From Flavobacterium sp. CS20 (GTDB taxonomy: Bacteria; Bacteroidota; Bacteroidia; Flavobacteriales; Flavobacteriaceae): 64,000 bases of DNA. The stretch covers positions 2,632,501-2,696,500 of the forward strand of contig NZ_CP073015.1 of assembly GCF_018080005.1 (NCBI RefSeq), in the 5' to 3' direction. Below are positions 47,240-57,594 of this stretch, one piece after another. Within the stretch, counting starts at the first letter, position 1, and each line of letters starts with the position of its first letter. The translations under genes were made by a program, and so were the position numbers. The notes beneath the pieces are model-generated. The model made no database searches and was not told the DNA's origin. It was given only the letters and a program-made list of their open reading frames with translations.

Positions 47240-50099
47240 TTATGAAGCTTCTTCCATATAGTCTTCTATAGGATTGCATGAGCAGATTAAATTTCTATCG
47301 CCATAACCTTCATCAACTCTTCTAATTGAAGGCCAAAATTTGTTATCGGCAACATAATCTAATGGAAATGCCGCTTGCTGTCTGGAATAACTGAATTGCC
47401 ATTCATCTGCGGTTAACATCGCTTGGGTATGCGGTGCATTAGTTAACAAATTGCCATCATCTTCTGGTTGGCATTCATCAATTTCTTTTCTTATGCTAAT
47501 CATGGCATCGCAAAAGCGATCGAGTTCTGCTTTGCTTTCGCTTTCAGTAGGTTCAATCATCATTGTGCCAGCAACGGGAAACGACACAGTGGGCGAATGA
47601 AAACCGTAATCGATTAAACGTTTCGCGATATCTTTCACTTCAATACCATTTTTCTTAAATGGTCTGCAATCTATAATCATTTCGTGAGCGACTCGTCCGC
47701 ATTCGCCAGCATATAAGGTTGGATAATATTCTTTTAATCGCTCTTTGACATAATTGGCATTTAAAATGGCAACTTCTGTAGATCGTCTTAGACCTTCTTC
47801 ACCAAGCATTCTGATATAGGCGTAAGAAATGATACAAACAAAAGCAGAACCCCAAGGTGCAGCTGAAACTGCAGAAATTGCATTCTCACCACCAGTCTGA
47901 ATTAACGGATTACTTGGCAAAAACGGTACTAATTGTTTAGCCACACAAATTGGTCCAACGCCTGGTCCACCACCACCGTGTGGAATGGCAAAGGTTTTGT
48001 GTAAATTCAAATGGCAAACATCAGCACCAATAACTCCAGGACTGGTCAAGCCCACTTGAGCGTTCATATTAGCACCATCCATATAAACTTGCCCACCATA
48101 TTGATGAATACAGTCTGTAATTTCTTTAATGCTTGACTCAAACACACCGTGAGTAGATGGATAAGTGACCATCAATGCAGCTAAATCATTTTTGTATTTT
48201 TCAGCTTTTACTTTTAAATCATCAACATCAATATTGCCTTTTTCCGTTGATTTGACAACCACGACTTTCATTCCCGCCATAACTGCACTTGCAGGATTGG
48301 TGCCGTGAGCTGAAGATGGTACTAAACAAATATGCCTATGACCTTCATCTCTGGATTGATGATAAGCACGTATCACCATTAAGCCTGTATATTCACCTTG
48401 AGCACCAGAATTAGGCTGTAAAGATGTCGCAGAAAAACCGGTGATTTCAGTTAAATATTTTTTTAAATCAGCAAGTATTTGATGATAGCCTTGGGCTTGA
48501 TCAACAGGAACATAAGGATGCAAATTTCCCCATTTAGGATTGCTCAATGGTAACATTTCAGTAGCGGCATTTAGCTTCATTGTGCAAGACCCAAGAGAAA
48601 TCATAGAATGGTTAAGCGATAAATCTTTGCGTTCTAAAGATTTAATATAACGCATCAATTCCGTTTCTGAATGGTAAGTATTGAAAACAGAGCTTAGTAA
48701 ATAATCTGTAGTTCGGTTAAGATGATGTTTTGTAATGATATCAAAATTTTCTAATTTATTGATGACAACATCTTTTGCTGATTTATATTCCTTAAAAACT
48801 TTTAAAATTGCATTCAAGTCTTCAATTGAAGTCGCTTCGTTAATAGAAATACAAACCGATTCTGCATCAGGATAATAAAAGTTGATCTGATGTTTTTCGG
48901 CTATCGCTTTAACTTTTTTAGCATTTGCTTTTAGTAAAAGCGTGTCAAAATAGGCTTCATTGGCTTGAAAAATACCAAGACGCTCTATAGCATCAGCAAG
49001 GTTTGCGGTTTTTTGATGAATTTGTTTGGCAATAAATTCTAAACCTTTTGGACCGTGATAAACCGCATACATGCCTGCCATAACAGCCAAAAGCACTTGA
49101 GCAGTACAAATATTAGAAGTCGCACGGTCGCGTTTAATGTGTTGCTCTCTGGTTTGTAAAGCCATTCTCAAACCACGATTGCCATCCATATCTTTGGTTA
49201 CGCCAATAATACGACCTGGGATTTGTCTTTTATAGTCTTCTTTGGTGGCATAGTAAGTCGTGTGCATTCCGCCATAGCCCAAAGGAATGCCAAATCGTTG
49301 AGTTGTGCCGACCACAACATCAACACCCCAACTGCCAGGAGCTTCAAGCAACACCAAACTCATCAAGTCTGTCGCTACAACGGTTTTGATGTCAAGTGTT
49401 TGAGCTTTTTCTACAAAGCTTTTAAAATTATAAACTTGTCCTGTTTTGCCAGGATATTGTAAAAACGCTCCAAAGTAATCTTCAGAAAAATCAAAGTCTT
49501 CGTGACGACCGACGATGAGCTTTATATTTTGCGGCTGTGCTCGAGTTTGCAAAACCGCCAAAGTTTGTGGGAAAACGTCTTCAGAGACAAAGAATTTTTG
49601 AGCTTTTTGTTTCTTTTTTGCTCTTGACCTAACGGCAAACAACATACTCATAGCTTCTGCAGCAGACTGTGGCTTCATCGAGTAGCGACGCATTAGCTAT
49701 TTTCATGCCTGTTAAATCACTGACTACGGTTTGAAAATTCAACAAAGCTTCTAACCGACCTTGGGCAATTTCGGCTTGGTAAGGCGTGTAAGCAGTGTAC
49801 CAACCTGGATTTTCAAGAACATTTCTTTGAATGACCGCTGGCAAAATAGCTTCATGATATCCTAATCCGATATAGGTTTTAAAATGTTGATTTTTTTCAG
49901 CTAAAGCATTGATATATTGACTAAATTGATGTTCACTCATGGCTTCTGGCAAGTTGAGCGATTGTTTTAGCCTGATGTTGTCTGGTAGGGTTTCAAAAAT
50001 CAACTCTTCAATTGAAGAAACGCCTATGGTTTTGAGCATATCGTTGTAGTTTTCACCACGCGGACCGATATGTCTATTGGCAAATACCGAAGTGTTCAT
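47240..50099 (-). pseudogene. gcvP: Glycine dehydrogenase (decarboxylating), frameshifted
   Basis: P-protein of the glycine cleavage system, about 950 residues joined. Start ATG 50099 (NTSVFANRHIGPRGENYND). Conserved parts: GYHEAILPAVIQRN, NPGWYTAYTPYQAEIAQGR, and the PLP lysine in NLHKTFAIPHGGGGPGVGP. After ANASLLDEAT the frame breaks at 49664-49668: AGTCTGCTGCA stands where AGCTGCTGCA is expected, one extra base. The remaining frame (AAEAMSMLFAVRSRAKKKQ onwards) is open to 47240. gcvT and gcvH are not in the window. Confidence 0.93.
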
Positions 50100-50120
50100 A
50101 CGTATCAAATTAGGTTTTTG

Positions 50121-50128
50121 CAAAAGTA
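50121..50128 (-). promoter_or_regulatory. Candidate -7 box for gcvP
   Basis: TACTTTTG on the minus strand, 21 bases before ATG 50099, the same octamer as upstream of prs and leuS. A TTTTG lies 13 bases further up, closer than usual. Confidence 0.45.
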
Positions 50129-50214
50129 AGATTTTTCACACAAAACACTTGTTAAATACTAACACACATTCGTTAAGATTTACAACACTCTTTGAATTAA
50201 TGTATTTTTGATTT

Positions 50215-51039
50215 ATGAAATTTTTTAAAGCTCTATTTCGGTTTTATATCAATTCAAGTATTCACGTGGCTTTGGCAGTTGTTGCCTTGTTGGTTTTTAC
50301 ATGTCTGCAATTTAAAATCACTTTTGATTATGGCTTGAAGAGTTTTGTGTTTTTTGGCTCAGTAACAGGCTATAATTTTGTAAAATACGCCCCAGTTGCC
50401 AAGTTGCATCACCGAAGTTTGACCAATCAATTACGGCAAATTCAAATCTTTTCGTTTTGTTGCTTTTTAGGTTTATGTGTCTCGGCTTTTTTTGTGAATT
50501 ATAAAGTGCTTTTTGTTTGTGGAGTTTTAGGGCTTCTGACTTTACTGTATGCTATTCCCATTCAAAATAAAAATTTAAGAGAAACTTCTGTGTTAAAGGT
50601 GTTTATCATTGCATTGATTTGGGCCACGGTAAGTTTTGTGTTGCCTTTTTTACAAGAAAATGCTTTGGCAAATAATATCAATTCAATGTGGTGGTTCAAC
50701 TACACTGAGCGTTTTATTTGGATATTATTATTAATGATTCCCTTTGAAATTAGAGATGTGCGTTTTGATGAAACTTATCTCAAAACTTTAGTCAGTATTT
50801 TTGGAATACCTAAAATTAAAATGATTTCAGTTTTAGTTTTAATTGCATTAGCAACACACAAATATTTTGGTAATAGTTATCAACACAATTTGACATACAT
50901 CATCATTTATATGTCACTTACGGGATTTATCTTGGCTTCAAAAAAAGTTCAAAAACCGTATTTTGCTTCGTTTTGGGTAGAGGCTTTGCCTATTTTTTGG
51001 GTAATTACTTGGTATCTATTTAACGTGAGTTCGATATAA
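50215..51039 (+). CDS. UbiA-like membrane protein
   Basis: 274 residues with eight or nine predicted helices. The pattern YNFVKYAPVAKLHH early and IPFEIRDVRFDETYLKTL late resembles the two Asp-rich regions of UbiA prenyltransferases, though the first is weak (no NDxxDxxxD). So either a divergent prenyltransferase or a UbiA-fold protein of other function. Divergent from gcvP and convergent with hemD. A TATTTTTG box five bases before the ATG hints at a very short leader. Confidence 0.65.
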   Translation: MKFFKALFRFYINSSIHVALAVVALLVFTCLQFKITFDYGLKSFVFFGSVTGYNFVKYAPVAKLHHRSLTNQLRQIQIFSFCCFLGLCVSAFFVNYKVLFVCGVLGLLTLLYAIPIQNKNLRETSVLKVFIIALIWATVSFVLPFLQENALANNINSMWWFNYTERFIWILLLMIPFEIRDVRFDETYLKTLVSIFGIPKIKMISVLVLIALATHKYFGNSYQHNLTYIIIYMSLTGFILASKKVQKPYFASFWVEALPIFWVITWYLFNVSSI

Positions 51040-51070
51040 ATTCCAATAAAATACAGATATTTAATCATTT

Positions 51071-51150
51071 GTCATGTTGATAGAGCGAAGCATGAGCGAT
51101 GAGACATCTCAGTAGGATGAGATTTCTCCTCATTCTTCGTTCGAAATGAC
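51071..51150. repeat. 80-bp imperfect inverted repeat
   Basis: Arms of about 40 and 35 bp run from GTCATGTTGATAGAGCGAAG to TTCGTTCGAAATGAC around a short AGTAG centre, with matched blocks GTCAT/ATGAC, GCGAAG/CTTCGT, CATGAG/CTCAT and GAGA/TCTC. It lies between two converging genes and could form a long hairpin. Confidence 0.75.
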
Positions 51151-51212
51151 AAAATTTGCTTACAAAAAGATGCAATCATCTGATTTACAGCTTTCAATAA
51201 ATCTAACTCACG

Positions 51213-51971
51213 TTACTTAACCTTTGATTTTTTGTTTTGCTCTTTTACATATTTTTCAAGAGCCATTGTCATAGAAGGTGTTTTGGGTGTAGGAGCTTTA
51301 ATGTCTATTTTTAAGCCTTTCTCTTTGGCGACTTTTAAAGTAGAGTTTCCAAAGACAGCGATTTTAGTATCTTTTTGCTCATAATCTGGAAAGTTTTCGT
51401 AAAGTGATTTGATACCGCTTGGGCTAAAAAACACGAGAATATCGTAAAAAACATCTTTTAAGTCCGATAAATCGCTTACCACGGTTTTGTAAAAAATACC
51501 GCGTTTCCAATCTACACCAATTTTATCGAGTTGTTGTGGAATAACAGGTTTTAATACATCAGACGATGGCAATAAAAACTTCTCACCTGAATGTTTTTTG
51601 ATGTTGACAATTAAATCTTGAAAAGTGCGTTTGCCCACATAAATTTTACGTTTTCTGTAAACCACATATTTTTGAAGATAGTAAGCCACCGCTTCACTTT
51701 GGCAAAAATATTTTAAGGTGTTAGGAATTTTGTAGCGCATTTCTTCAGCAATACGAAAAAAGTGATCCACAGCATTTCTACTCGTCAATATGATGGCAGT
51801 AAATTTTGATAAATCTATTTTTTGTTGCCTGACATCTCTACTATCTACACCTTCTACGTGAATAAATGGAATGAAATCTATTTTTACATTGAGCTTTTCT
51901 TCAAGTTCAGCATAAGGAGAATTTTCAATTTTAGGTTCAGGCTGTGAAATTAGAATTGTTTTCACTTTCAT
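51213..51971 (-). CDS. hemD: Uroporphyrinogen-III synthase
   Basis: 252 residues. HemD closes and isomerises hydroxymethylbilane to uroporphyrinogen III in haem synthesis. The fold is poorly conserved in sequence; diagnostic pieces are ILTSRNAVDHFFRIAEE, FLLPSSDVLKP and the late FFSPSGIKSLYENFP. A Lys-rich tail ends the protein. It follows the DUF4271 gene by 21 bases, a pairing I know from other flavobacteria. Confidence 0.85.
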   Translation of the reverse strand: MKVKTILISQPEPKIENSPYAELEEKLNVKIDFIPFIHVEGVDSRDVRQQKIDLSKFTAIILTSRNAVDHFFRIAEEMRYKIPNTLKYFCQSEAVAYYLQKYVVYRKRKIYVGKRTFQDLIVNIKKHSGEKFLLPSSDVLKPVIPQQLDKIGVDWKRGIFYKTVVSDLSDLKDVFYDILVFFSPSGIKSLYENFPDYEQKDTKIAVFGNSTLKVAKEKGLKIDIKAPTPKTPSMTMALEKYVKEQNKKSKVK

Positions 51972-51992
51972 AGAGCACTAATTTTCATATTT

Positions 51993-52649
51993 TTAGTCAA
52001 CAGCAAAGATTTTATACATAAAAAAATACGGTGCTATTTCAAGGGTGCAAAGGTATAAAATAAAATAAAACCAATGACGCATTATCAAACTAAGGTTTTT
52101 ATATGCAAAAACCAACAGGCTAATCACAAAGAAAAGCCCCATTATCACTAAGCTAACATTCATAAAATTAATTGATGAAAATGGTGCATAAACTTCTAAA
52201 ATCAGAAAAGGAAGTCCTAAAAAAATGGCATAAGACCAAATTGTCAACTTATAAAACAAATAATAGTTTAAAAATGAACTATTACAAAATGAAAAATTCA
52301 CAAATTTTTCAAAATAATATTTAACGGTTGAAAACAAGCCTAAGATGATAAAAACAATCAAAACATTTAAAAAAGAATTCAAATTTAAACCAATATCTAT
52401 TCCTTCTTTTTGAATATATAAATAAACAAATTGTGCCAATACAAGATGAGAAAGTATAAAAATTAAAATTTCAAAATTTGTAACATATCGCAATTCTTTC
52501 AGTTTATCAGAAAAATAGGTTTCTGAAAAAACAAGCTTTACAAATTGAATATATTTGATGCTATACAACTGCTTAATCAACACAAAGCCAATAAGTAATA
52601 AAACAAAACTTAAGGTAAACCAATCATAAGAAACAGATTCTCTAAGCAT
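51993..52649 (-). CDS. DUF4271 membrane protein
   Basis: 218 residues with about seven membrane helices (SYDWFTLSFVLLLIGFVLI, FEILIFILSHLVLAQFVYLY, FILYLCTLEIAPYFFMYK). The pattern and position directly upstream of hemD fit the DUF4271 family of Bacteroidota. Function unknown; co-transcription with hemD suggests a link to haem or envelope metabolism, but that is only inference. Divergent from the glycosyltransferase gene at 52750. Confidence 0.75.
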   Translation of the reverse strand: MLRESVSYDWFTLSFVLLLIGFVLIKQLYSIKYIQFVKLVFSETYFSDKLKELRYVTNFEILIFILSHLVLAQFVYLYIQKEGIDIGLNLNSFLNVLIVFIILGLFSTVKYYFEKFVNFSFCNSSFLNYYLFYKLTIWSYAIFLGLPFLILEVYAPFSSINFMNVSLVIMGLFFVISLLVFAYKNLSLIMRHWFYFILYLCTLEIAPYFFMYKIFAVD

Positions 52650-52721
52650 AACAAATTGTAAGTCTTGACAAAATTACGCCAAATCTCAAGCAACAAAGAA
52701 ATTCTATATAGAATATTGTTT

Positions 52722-52729
52722 TATTTTTG
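52722..52729 (+). promoter_or_regulatory. Candidate -7 box for the glycosyltransferase operon
   Basis: TATTTTTG, 20 bases before ATG 52750, fits TAnnTTTG. It would drive the operon through pyrC to the GHMP kinase. No clear -33 element. Confidence 0.35.
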
Positions 52730-52749
52730 TTTTTTTATGTGCTTTTGCT

Positions 52750-53484
52750 ATGCCTGAAAGAATTGTTATTATTCCGACTTACAACGAAATCGAAAATATC
52801 GAAAGAGTTGTCAGAAATGTTTTTGCTCAAGATGTAAATTTTCACATTCTAATTGTTGATGATAGCTCGCCTGATGGCACTGCTGATAGAGTAAAAACAC
52901 TTCAAGAAGAATATCCCGAGCGTTTAAATTTGCTTGTAAGAACAAAAAAAGAAGGTTTAGGTCGGGCGTATATTGCAGGTTTTAAATGGGCATTGAATCA
53001 CAATTACGATTATATTTTTGAAATGGATGCCGACTATTCACACAACCCAAATGATTTGATTCGACTGTACAACGCTTGTTTCAAACAAGGTGCAGATTTG
53101 TCGATTGGCTCAAGATATTCAAAAGGTGTCAACGTCATCAACTGACCAATGAATCGCGTGCTTTTGTCTTGGATAGCATCATGGTATGTCAGGGTTGTTA
53201 CTCAAATACCTATTTGCGATACCACAGCTGGTTTTGTCTGTTACCACAGAAGTGTTCTTGAAAAAATCAATTTTGATAAAATTAAATTTGTAGGTTATGC
53301 TTTTCAAATTGAAATGAAATATAAAGCTTACAAACTTGGTTTTGATTTAAAAGAAGTCCCTATAATTTTCACCGATAGAACCAAAGGAAAATCAAAAATG
53401 GACAAACGCATTATTTGGGAAGCTGTTTTAGGCGTCATCAATCTCAGGCTAAAAAGTATATTTTTTAAACAAAAGTTCAATTAA
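52750..53484 (+). pseudogene. Polyprenol monophosphomannose synthase-like glycosyltransferase, in-frame TGA
   Basis: GT2 enzyme of about 244 residues that transfers a sugar from GDP- or UDP-sugar to a polyprenyl phosphate. N-terminal IIPTYNEIENIERVV, LIVDDSSPDGTAD (DXD-like Asp), FEMDADYSHNPND and GSRYSKGVN. At 53143-53145 a TGA replaces the Trp of the family motif (GVNVxNWP); the frame then continues unbroken with PMNRVLLSWIASWYVR, ICDTTAGFVCYHRSVLE and DRTKGKSKMD. Either a point mutation, a sequencing error or readthrough. Two bases separate it from pyrC. Confidence 0.9.
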
Positions 53485-53486
53485 TT

Positions 53487-54821
53487 ATGGCTTATCTGAT
53501 CAAAAATGCTCAAATCGTAAATGAACAAAGTATTTATACCGCTGATATTTATATCGAAAATGACACTATCCAACGAATTGATAAAAATATCCATCTCGAA
53601 AAAAATCATCAGCTCATTGATGCCAACGGTCAATATCTGATTCCAGGTGCTATAGATGATCAAGTGCATTTTAGAGAACCGGGATTAACCCATAAAGAAA
53701 CTATAAAAACAGGCTCATTAGTCGCAGTAGCTGGCAAGATTACGTCTTTTATGGAAATGCCCAACACCAATCCGCAAACCGTAACGCATCAGCGTTTAGA
53801 AGAAAAATTTGCAATGGCCGCAAAGTCATCTTATGCTAATTATTCCTTTAAATTTGGAGGAACAAATGACAACTTAGAAGACATCAAAAAAATCAACCCC
53901 AAAACTACCGCTGGACTGAAGCTATTTCTCGGCTCTTCTACGGGAAATATGTTGGTTGATGATTGGAAAGTTTTGGAAGAGATTTTTAAACACTCTCCTG
54001 TTATTATTTCAACACATTGCGAAGATGAAGACACCATCAAGAAAAATATGGAAATCTATAAAGTTAGATACGGCGATGATATACCAGTCAAATATCATCC
54101 AAAAATCAGAAGTGAAGAAGCCTGCTATTTATCGTCATCTCGAGCGGTAGAATTAGCTAAAAAAACTGACGCCAGATTGCACGTTTTTCACCTATCAACA
54201 GCCAAAGAAACGCATCTTTTTGACTCGGATATTCCCTTAGAGAAAAAGAAAATCACTTCAGAAGTTTGCATTCACCATTTGTGGTTTTCAGACGAAGATT
54301 ATGCCGAAAAAGGCACGCACATCAAGTGGAATCCCGCCATAAAAACCGCTCAAGACCGAGACCAATTACTCAAAGCCTTGCTTGACAACAAAATCGACGT
54401 CTTAGCCACAGACCACGCACCGCATACTTTAGAAGAAAAAAATCAAGTTTACACCAAAGCTCCAAGTGGCGGTCCGTTAGTGCAACACGCCATACCTGCT
54501 TTGCTTGAGTTTTTTCATCAAGGCAAAATCAGACTTGAAGATATTGTTCAAAAGTTTTGTCACAATCCAGCTTTACTGTTTGACGTGCATAAACGCGGAT
54601 TTATCAAAGAAGGCTATAAGGCAGATTTAGTTTTATTGAACACCAAAAAACCTTGGACCATTACAAAAGATAATATTTTATACAAATGCGGTTGGTCTCC
54701 TTTTGAAGGCACAACTTTTCAATCACAAATAGAAAAAACCTTTGTCAACGGACAATTGATTTACGATAATTTTAAATTTAATGATATTAAAAATGCACAA
54801 CGCCTTGAATTTGATAGATAG
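53487..54821 (+). CDS. pyrC: Dihydroorotase
   Basis: 444 residues, amidohydrolase fold, class I type. It closes carbamoyl aspartate to dihydroorotate in pyrimidine synthesis. Metal ligands and substrate motifs: DDQVHFREPGLTHKET (HxH replaced by QVHFRE as in this subgroup), MEMPNTNPQT, STHCEDE, HVFHLSTAKE and ATDHAPHT. Intact, and the stop overlaps the DUF4296 gene by about 40 bp (alternative start 54793 gives 29 bp). Confidence 0.93.
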   Translation: MAYLIKNAQIVNEQSIYTADIYIENDTIQRIDKNIHLEKNHQLIDANGQYLIPGAIDDQVHFREPGLTHKETIKTGSLVAVAGKITSFMEMPNTNPQTVTHQRLEEKFAMAAKSSYANYSFKFGGTNDNLEDIKKINPKTTAGLKLFLGSSTGNMLVDDWKVLEEIFKHSPVIISTHCEDEDTIKKNMEIYKVRYGDDIPVKYHPKIRSEEACYLSSSRAVELAKKTDARLHVFHLSTAKETHLFDSDIPLEKKKITSEVCIHHLWFSDEDYAEKGTHIKWNPAIKTAQDRDQLLKALLDNKIDVLATDHAPHTLEEKNQVYTKAPSGGPLVQHAIPALLEFFHQGKIRLEDIVQKFCHNPALLFDVHKRGFIKEGYKADLVLLNTKKPWTITKDNILYKCGWSPFEGTTFQSQIEKTFVNGQLIYDNFKFNDIKNAQRLEFDR

Positions 54822-55260
54822 AAAATATATCTGTGTTTTAACTTTAGCGATTTTTGTTGTTTGGTCTTGCGACGATGTTCAAAAACAAACCAAACCTGAC
54901 AAGTTGCTCTCTCAAGATAAAATGGTAGAAATTTATACAGATATGCTGATATTAGATGGGGTTTACAGAACAAATTCTAAAAAATTTGAAACTTACGGAA
55001 TAGAACCAACGGAGCATATTTATAACAAATTTGATATCGACAGTTTGACTTTAGCTCAAAATATGAATTATTACAATTTAGATTTTGAAGCCAATATAAA
55101 AATATACGAACAGGTTCAAAAAAATATTGAAGCACAAAAACAAATCATAGATTCTATAGATCGCGTCAATGATAGCTTAAGACGTCTCAAGACCGAAACC
55201 CGAAAACCTATGCTCAAAGACAGCATTTCACTATCCAAAAAAATGATGAAGGTTGATTAA
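54781..55260 (+). CDS. DUF4296 lipoprotein
   Basis: Up to 159 residues. A short hydrophobic signal (YICVLTLAIFVVWSC) ends at a Cys that suits lipidation, followed by DDVQKQTKPDKLLSQDKMVEIYTDM, the DUF4296 hallmark, and a helical, charged C-terminus (coiled-coil-like QVQKNIEAQKQIIDSIDRVN). Probably an envelope lipoprotein of unknown function. ATG 54781 overlaps pyrC by 41 bp; ATG 54793 is an equally good start. Confidence 0.8.
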   Translation: MILKMHNALNLIDRKYICVLTLAIFVVWSCDDVQKQTKPDKLLSQDKMVEIYTDMLILDGVYRTNSKKFETYGIEPTEHIYNKFDIDSLTLAQNMNYYNLDFEANIKIYEQVQKNIEAQKQIIDSIDRVNDSLRRLKTETRKPMLKDSISLSKKMMKVD

Positions 55261-55270
55261 AAAAAACTTT

Positions 55271-56557
55271 ATGACCAAAATATCTGGATTTTCAAAATTG
55301 ACTAAAGCCGAAAAAATTGATTGGGTTTGTAAACAATATTTACAAGGTCAAGACCAAGCCAAATCAATTTTAAAACAATATTGTAATTCTGACAAAAAGC
55401 TCCAAAAACTTCACGACGAGTTTGCTGAAAACACCGTTTCAAACTATTATTTGCCATTTGGCTTAGCTCCAAATTTCATTATAGATGATCAAGTTTATTG
55501 CATTCCTATGGCGATAGAAGAAAGTTCTGTGGTGGCGGCAGCAAGCAAAGCCGCAAAATTTTGGGGAAACAAAGGTGGTTTTAAAACACAAGTTCTTGGC
55601 ACCACCAAGGTTGGGCAAGCACATTTTAGTTGTCAAAGTGAATATCATCAACTTAAAGATGCATTTGAAAAACACAAGGCTCAATTTTTTGAAGACGCAA
55701 GCGACATCACTAAAAATATGAAAAGGCGTGGTGGCGGCATTAAAAACATTGAGCTGGTCAATAAAACTGATCAACTTGAGCATTATTATCAGTTGCATTG
55801 CACATTTGAAACGGTTGATGCTATGGGTGCCAACTTCATCAATTCTTGTTTAGAACAATTTGGCAAAACCCTTGAAAAAATAGCACACCATTTAAACGTT
55901 GAAGTCATTATGTGCATTTTATCTAATTATGTACCAGAATGCACCGTGCGTGCTGAAGTCTCTTGCCCGATTGAAGACTTGGCAACCAATGCTGAAGACA
56001 GCAAAAATTTTGCACGCCGATTTAAACAAGCCATCGATATTGCTAATGTTGAGCCTTATCGTGCTGTAACACATAACAAAGGTATTATGAACGGTATTGA
56101 TGCTGTGGTTTTGGCTACAGGAAATGATTTTAGAGCCGTTGAAGCTGGCGTTCACGCTTACGCCGCTAAAGACGGTCAATATAAAAGTTTAACTCACGTC
56201 AATATTGAGAATAATCAATTTAAATTCTGGATTGAAGTTCCTATAGCAGTTGGTACTGTTGGCGGTTTAACCAGTCTTCATCCTTTAGTTAAAGTGACTT
56301 TATCTATACTGGGTAATCCATCGGCTGAACAACTGATGCGTATCATTGCTGTTGCTGGTTTGGCACAAAACTTTGGTGCTGTAAACTCTTTGGTAACCGA
56401 CGGCATTCAAAAAGGTCATATGAAAATGCATTTATTAAACATTTTGAATCAATTTGACGCCACGAATAGCGAAAAAGCTCAAGCTATAGAATATTTTAAA
56501 ACCCATTCAGCCACGCATAATGCGGTTGTAGATTTTATCAATAGAATTCGGTCTTAA
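55271..56557 (+). CDS. Hydroxymethylglutaryl-CoA reductase (class II type)
   Basis: 428 residues from ATG 55271; an upstream in-frame TTG at 55253 would overlap the DUF4296 gene and adds nothing conserved. It reduces HMG-CoA to mevalonate or the reverse. Catalytic Glu in AIEESSVVAAASKAAKF, Lys in HNKGIMNGIDAVVLA and Asp in ATGNDFRAVEAGVH, with the late His in SATHNAVVDF. The companion GHMP kinase follows with no gap, and other mevalonate genes are likely elsewhere. Confidence 0.92.
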   Translation: MTKISGFSKLTKAEKIDWVCKQYLQGQDQAKSILKQYCNSDKKLQKLHDEFAENTVSNYYLPFGLAPNFIIDDQVYCIPMAIEESSVVAAASKAAKFWGNKGGFKTQVLGTTKVGQAHFSCQSEYHQLKDAFEKHKAQFFEDASDITKNMKRRGGGIKNIELVNKTDQLEHYYQLHCTFETVDAMGANFINSCLEQFGKTLEKIAHHLNVEVIMCILSNYVPECTVRAEVSCPIEDLATNAEDSKNFARRFKQAIDIANVEPYRAVTHNKGIMNGIDAVVLATGNDFRAVEAGVHAYAAKDGQYKSLTHVNIENNQFKFWIEVPIAVGTVGGLTSLHPLVKVTLSILGNPSAEQLMRIIAVAGLAQNFGAVNSLVTDGIQKGHMKMHLLNILNQFDATNSEKAQAIEYFKTHSATHNAVVDFINRIRS

Positions 56558-57470
56558 ATGCAAACGCAAAACTTTTACAGTCACGGCAAACTTTTACTCA
56601 CAGGAGAATATGTTGTTTTAGATGGTGCAAAAGCCTTAGCCTTGCCTTGTAAATTAGGACAATCTTTAAGTGTTAAAAGCATTTCTGGTCGCCAAAATCA
56701 ATGGATAAGCTATTTAAAAAATGCTCAGGTTTGGAAAACAATTGATTTTGATTTAAAAGAAATTCTTGAGAATAAAACAAGCGATAATTTTAAAACCCGA
56801 TTATTTCAAATTTTAAAAATTATATATCAGGAAAAACCCGAATTGTTTGAAAAAACTTATGTGTTTTCAACCCGATTAGAATTTAATAACAATTGGGGTC
56901 TCGGTTCATCTTCCACATTGATTAATAATTTGGCACAATGGTCAAAAATTGACCCTTATTTTCTATTGGAGCAAAGCTTTGGCGGAAGTGGATACGACAT
57001 TGTCTGCAACTCAACAACAACAACCTTTTATATATCAAAGGCTTGATGGAAAGGTAACAACACAATCAGTTGAAATTTCTGAGCAACTCAAACCCTTTAT
57101 CTACTTTATTTATTTGAACCAAAAACAAAACAGTCGAGAAGCCATTTCAAATTATCTAAAAAACTTAAAATCTGAACGAACTCAAAATATTGAAAAAATA
57201 TCAAATTTAACGCTTTCCATAATTCATTCATCTGATTTAAAAGAATTTGAAAACCACCTCAAAACACACGAAGAAATTATTTCAAAAATCATAAATCAAA
57301 CTCCTATTCAAAAATTAAAATTTAGAGATTACACCTCTGGGATAGTTAAAAGCCTTGGTGCTTGGGGTGGCGATTTTGTTTTAGTAACCGCACAAAACGA
57401 AGAAGACTTAGAATATTTTCGGCTAAAAGGCTATGATATTATTTATAAATATGATGAACTTGCATACTAA
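56558..57470 (+). pseudogene. GHMP-family kinase (mevalonate-pathway type), frameshifted
   Basis: About 304 residues joined. Start: FYSHGKLLLTGEYVVLDGAK, the GHMP N-terminal strand; ATP motif NNWGLGSSSTLINNLAQW; then GGSGYDIVCNSTTTT, close to the GYDIA signature by which flavobacterial members are named. The frame breaks at about 57017-57030, continuing YQRLDGKVTTQSVEIS and ending with the third motif VKSLGAWGGDFVLV. It starts right at the reductase stop, so a role in the mevalonate pathway is plausible; the exact substrate is not known. Confidence 0.87.
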
Positions 57471-57594
57471 TACTTGACCGGTCATAATATTGGTATAAAT
57501 TATCAACTTCATCAAAACCCGTTTATAACTTTCAAATTTTTCAACACAATTTTTGAACTCTATTTTATAAATTTACCTCAAACTTCAGCAACCT

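Noticed and set aside
53143..53145. Selenocysteine at the TGA in the glycosyltransferase
   Set aside because: The position is a conserved Trp rather than a Cys, and no SECIS-like hairpin was seen just downstream.
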